Below are positions 62,801-64,000 of a DNA stretch of 64,000 nucleotides, in pieces. The notes beneath the pieces were generated by a model. It did no database searches. It was not told the origin of the DNA and saw nothing but the letters and a program-made list of their open reading frames with translations. Location: contig JAHDQK010000006.1 in NCBI GenBank assembly GCA_018433885.1, positions 31,572 through 95,571 of the forward strand, read 5' to 3'. Source of the stretch: Candidatus Cloacimonadota bacterium (GTDB taxonomy: Bacteria; Cloacimonadota; Cloacimonadia; Cloacimonadales; Cloacimonadaceae). A program made the position numbers and the translations under genes. How positions within the stretch are numbered: the first letter of the stretch is position 1; every line of letters begins with the position of its first letter.

Positions 62801-64000
62801 GCTTTGATAACGCAGAGAGCTGACGTAAGCTGTGGGGCTGTAATACACACCAGCGTTTTGGGTGTAATCTCCGGGGATCAGGTCTGTAAGGATGTCCACG
62901 ATGATATTGCTAGCGCCATCCCAGAAGAAAGGAGCATTAAACACATGCATGTTCCAACCTACTTCCGGAAGGAAGCTCGGGTGATGCCATACCTGAGTGT
63001 AGTCGCCCACTTCAAAGGTGGTAGTAAGCTCAGTCTGAGCGGTTGTTTTCATGCGAATGCGATAGTTCGGCATCGGAGAGCAGTTGTTCAGAGTCTGTAC
63101 ATTGAACGCAAGAGCGTAGATTGCGCCGGGAACCATGCCGTTTGCTATGAGATCGCTCGCGGTATATAAGTACTGTTGACGGAAGTTCTTGTACCAAGTT
63201 CCATATGGAGTTGGTACTCCGGAAGTGCTTGTGACCTCGGTACCGTTACCAATTTCGGCGATAAACACATCCGCGGCGGTAACGTTCACGTTCATGGGAT
63301 TGGTGCTGTCGTTGGCGGGGTTCACATCTCCGGGAAGAACCACTTTACCGTAAAGCGTAACAAGGCCTTCTTCGGTAGGGGTCCAGCTAAGTTCCACCTG
63401 AACAGTTTCTCCGGCAGCTACTGCGGGTCCGGCTACGGTAGCAAGTTCCAGGTCCGAAGAATTGAACAGCTTCACTTGGTATGCGCTCTGGCTGGCAGTT
63501 CCGTTGTTATATACACTTACCTGATAGTTAGCCACGCTGTTCACGGGGGGTGTGGTGTTTCCCGTAATAGCGACCGCGGCAAGATCGTTCGGAGCGATGA
63601 GTTCAAGGTTTACATCGTCGATGTAGATAGTCCGATATGTTGAACCGAGACCGTGTCTTACTGCGATAAACTGTCCCGCGGCTGTGTGGGCGGCAAGGCT
63701 AACTACATATTCGTTCCAGTTTGCTACAACCGTGAGCTGTTCTGCCAATACGAAAGTGCTGGCATCAGAAGGATTGCTCATGGTACCTACGTCCAGAACA
63801 TAGTTCGCACCGCCTTTTGCCATCATCCGGATGCGGATGGAGTTCATTTGGATATCGTCCGCGATGGGCGGAGAGACCAAATAGAGCTGAGCGCTGGCGT
63901 CGGCGGAGTTCGCTATTTGCACGCAGTTTGGCGCGCTGAACGGCGAGGTGGTGCTGGTTCTGAGATAGGCTGAAGTGCTGGTGGAGTTGAAGATAGTACT
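59891..64000 (-). CDS. Giant secreted multi-domain adhesin-like protein (5' end outside window)
   Basis: At least 1369 residues. The frame is open past 63922 to the right edge (about 26 more codons, Ser/Thr-rich), so the N-terminus and signal peptide are missing. Domain order: choice-of-anchor-like jelly roll, CARDB-like (LYGKVVLPGDVNPANDST), carboxypeptidase-regulatory-like repeats (GSLTGTVTENGTPLNNVTI; two more near 800-900), a Hydin/ASPM-type Ig domain (WNFGDVNLGGSSVKSFSI), a second anchor-type domain (WESFEDPQFPPLSW), and a fibronectin-III-like end. No catalytic motif seen. Probably surface adhesion or carbohydrate binding. The C-terminus (LNYLTGKSTTP) is not a type IX-like domain. Confidence 0.8.
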   Translation of the reverse strand, partial: STIFNSTSTSAYLRTSTTSPFSAPNCVQIANSADASAQLYLVSPPIADDIQMNSIRIRMMAKGGANYVLDVGTMSNPSDASTFVLAEQLTVVANWNEYVVSLAAHTAAGQFIAVRHGLGSTYRTIYIDDVNLELIAPNDLAAVAITGNTTPPVNSVANYQVSVYNNGTASQSAYQVKLFNSSDLELATVAGPAVAAGETVQVELSWTPTEEGLVTLYGKVVLPGDVNPANDSTNPMNVNVTAADVFIAEIGNGTEVTSTSGVPTPYGTWYKNFRQQYLYTASDLIANGMVPGAIYALAFNVQTLNNCSPMPNYRIRMKTTAQTELTTTFEVGDYTQVWHHPSFLPEVGWNMHVFNAPFFWDGASNIIVDILTDLIPGDYTQNAGVYYSPTAYVSSLRYQSDSAAADAALTGTTASNRSNTRFYLNVEDTGSLTGTVTENGTPLNNVTITIEETVFSTTTNASGVYNFSHAPVGTHTVTASKTGYTPVSHSVTIVADEQSTLNFAMVGTPDISISDTQWNFGDVNLGGSSVKSFSITNTGGGILGIQSISISGSPTFSLAALPTFPASIGNEESITFDAVFTPNALSEFTATITITDDQGTRYVLGNSLGSASRSNRSTNTREVHTIALTGNGVNDITIGDGSQTAYIPIDFWYKNSIFETIYTNAELNNFVGMITGIKFYNSFNAEVTNKPIKIYLGTTTQSNLEAGWIPSTDLTLVFDEVVSYPTGENVINFEFDTPFMYLDGANLVMMVHRPMDTEYLSSKYFKTQTVGTNRSRKLQSDGTVFDPANPSGGTLSGQFPKTTFTVIPGGVGHITGTVTTASSAPLEGVQVNIEGSSYNTTTDQNGQFLIPNVLPGNYTAVFSRHGYVTQTAEIVLEEDETEVLTITLQAIPKVTVSGTVIASDTQAGIAGATIVLTGYADYTMETGLDGSFLIPDVYGNMSYEYQITHPHYISLLGTLEVGQEPYLWGTLQLNELAFAPYGLEASIQNNLVRLSWQIPDPDATGIWESFEDPQFPPLSWTSSGQAQGSVLPNGSYPNWHRAGEVTGGSSLITPVDGEFQAGLWWDYQHQDEWLISPSMFCPSDAYLTFESNVFYGSVAGDHYYVKISTDGGESWITLWDASELSGGWNNYNQPVVIDLSSYSGATIQFAFHADDPVTNDGLYYEWYLDAVELRSSLARNSRAIEGYDLWRMTPAQEDNEDLWVQINEDPVIGNSFMDQDWELLAPGEYLWAVKARYSNDVLSSASFSNPLEKTGGIPATPQNVQIEIIGNDVSLSWDEVTTDTSGSPFFGVRYSIHVLGSPTEEADMFNLIDIVSDNSYYLPEVTPYLNQLFLSVKAIAGDRVSRRNFTKDKRIKDRLNYLTGKSTTP

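Overview
The window reads as a stretch of a mid-GC, Gram-negative, fermentative anaerobe. The best overall fit is a member of Candidatus Cloacimonadota (WWE1) or a close relative in the wider FCB group. This assignment is an inference from gene content: a trimeric-type [FeFe] hydrogenase operon, 2-oxoacid:ferredoxin oxidoreductase, butyrate kinase, urocanate hydratase, giant secreted multi-domain proteins, gingipain-like and clostripain-like proteases (one with a type IX-like C-terminal sorting domain), DUF2723, and a 30-residue mS38/COX24-like basic protein known from Bacteroidetes relatives. No rRNA is present to confirm it.

Layout. 1-9111 (minus): one run of tightly spaced genes, UPF0597/serine dehydratase-like, hutU, UDP-glucose pyrophosphorylase, mlaD-like MCE protein, a PqiC-like lipoprotein fused to a putative outer-membrane barrel, and mlaE with an N-terminal STAS domain (cut by the left edge). 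9112-10239: intergenic DNA, copy 1 of a dispersed repeat, and a small cupin gene. 10240-20639 (plus): a twelve-gene [FeFe] hydrogenase operon with two DRTGG proteins, two GHKL ATPases, a PHP protein, a probably non-catalytic hydrogenase-like protein, two NuoE/NuoF pairs, an HndB-like protein and the catalytic HydA, closed by a terminator. 20921-32643 (minus): a ten-gene run with an aminotransferase, a degenerate histidine kinase, an NtrC-type regulator, two sugar-type ABC permeases, a DUF2723 membrane protein, a fused gamma-alpha and a beta subunit of 2-oxoacid:ferredoxin oxidoreductase, a NapH-like membrane ferredoxin and an anchored ferredoxin. 32936-38340 (minus): D-2-hydroxyacid dehydrogenase, phosphofructokinase, MFS transporter, and groL under a CIRCE operator.

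38341-40899 is an accessory patch: a seven-unit short-repeat array, a DUF1704-like HExxxH protein, a small orphan gene, repeat copy 2 and a large nested palindrome. 40900-53168 returns to ordinary genes: butyrate kinase, C11 protease, a cluster of four perfect DnaA boxes, an rRNA/tRNA methyltransferase, a phosphohexomutase, PpiD, tRNA-Ala, transketolase, YdeI-like, HisC-like, HU and the mS38-like peptide. 53169-64000 holds repeat copy 3, a 1465-residue C25 protease-like protein, a complete IS5-family element, and a giant adhesin-like protein running off the right edge.

Functionally, amino-acid degradation (UrocH, Cys/Ser lyase, aminotransferase, oxoacid oxidation) can feed reduced ferredoxin and NADH into the hydrogenase, with butyrate kinase for acyl-phosphate ATP formation. 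The most notable unexplained items are the DnaA-box cluster away from any dnaA gene, a three-copy structured repeat with a compensatory base change under a GNRA-type loop, the regulatory-looking hydrogenase paralogue, and the lipoprotein-barrel fusion in the MCE locus.
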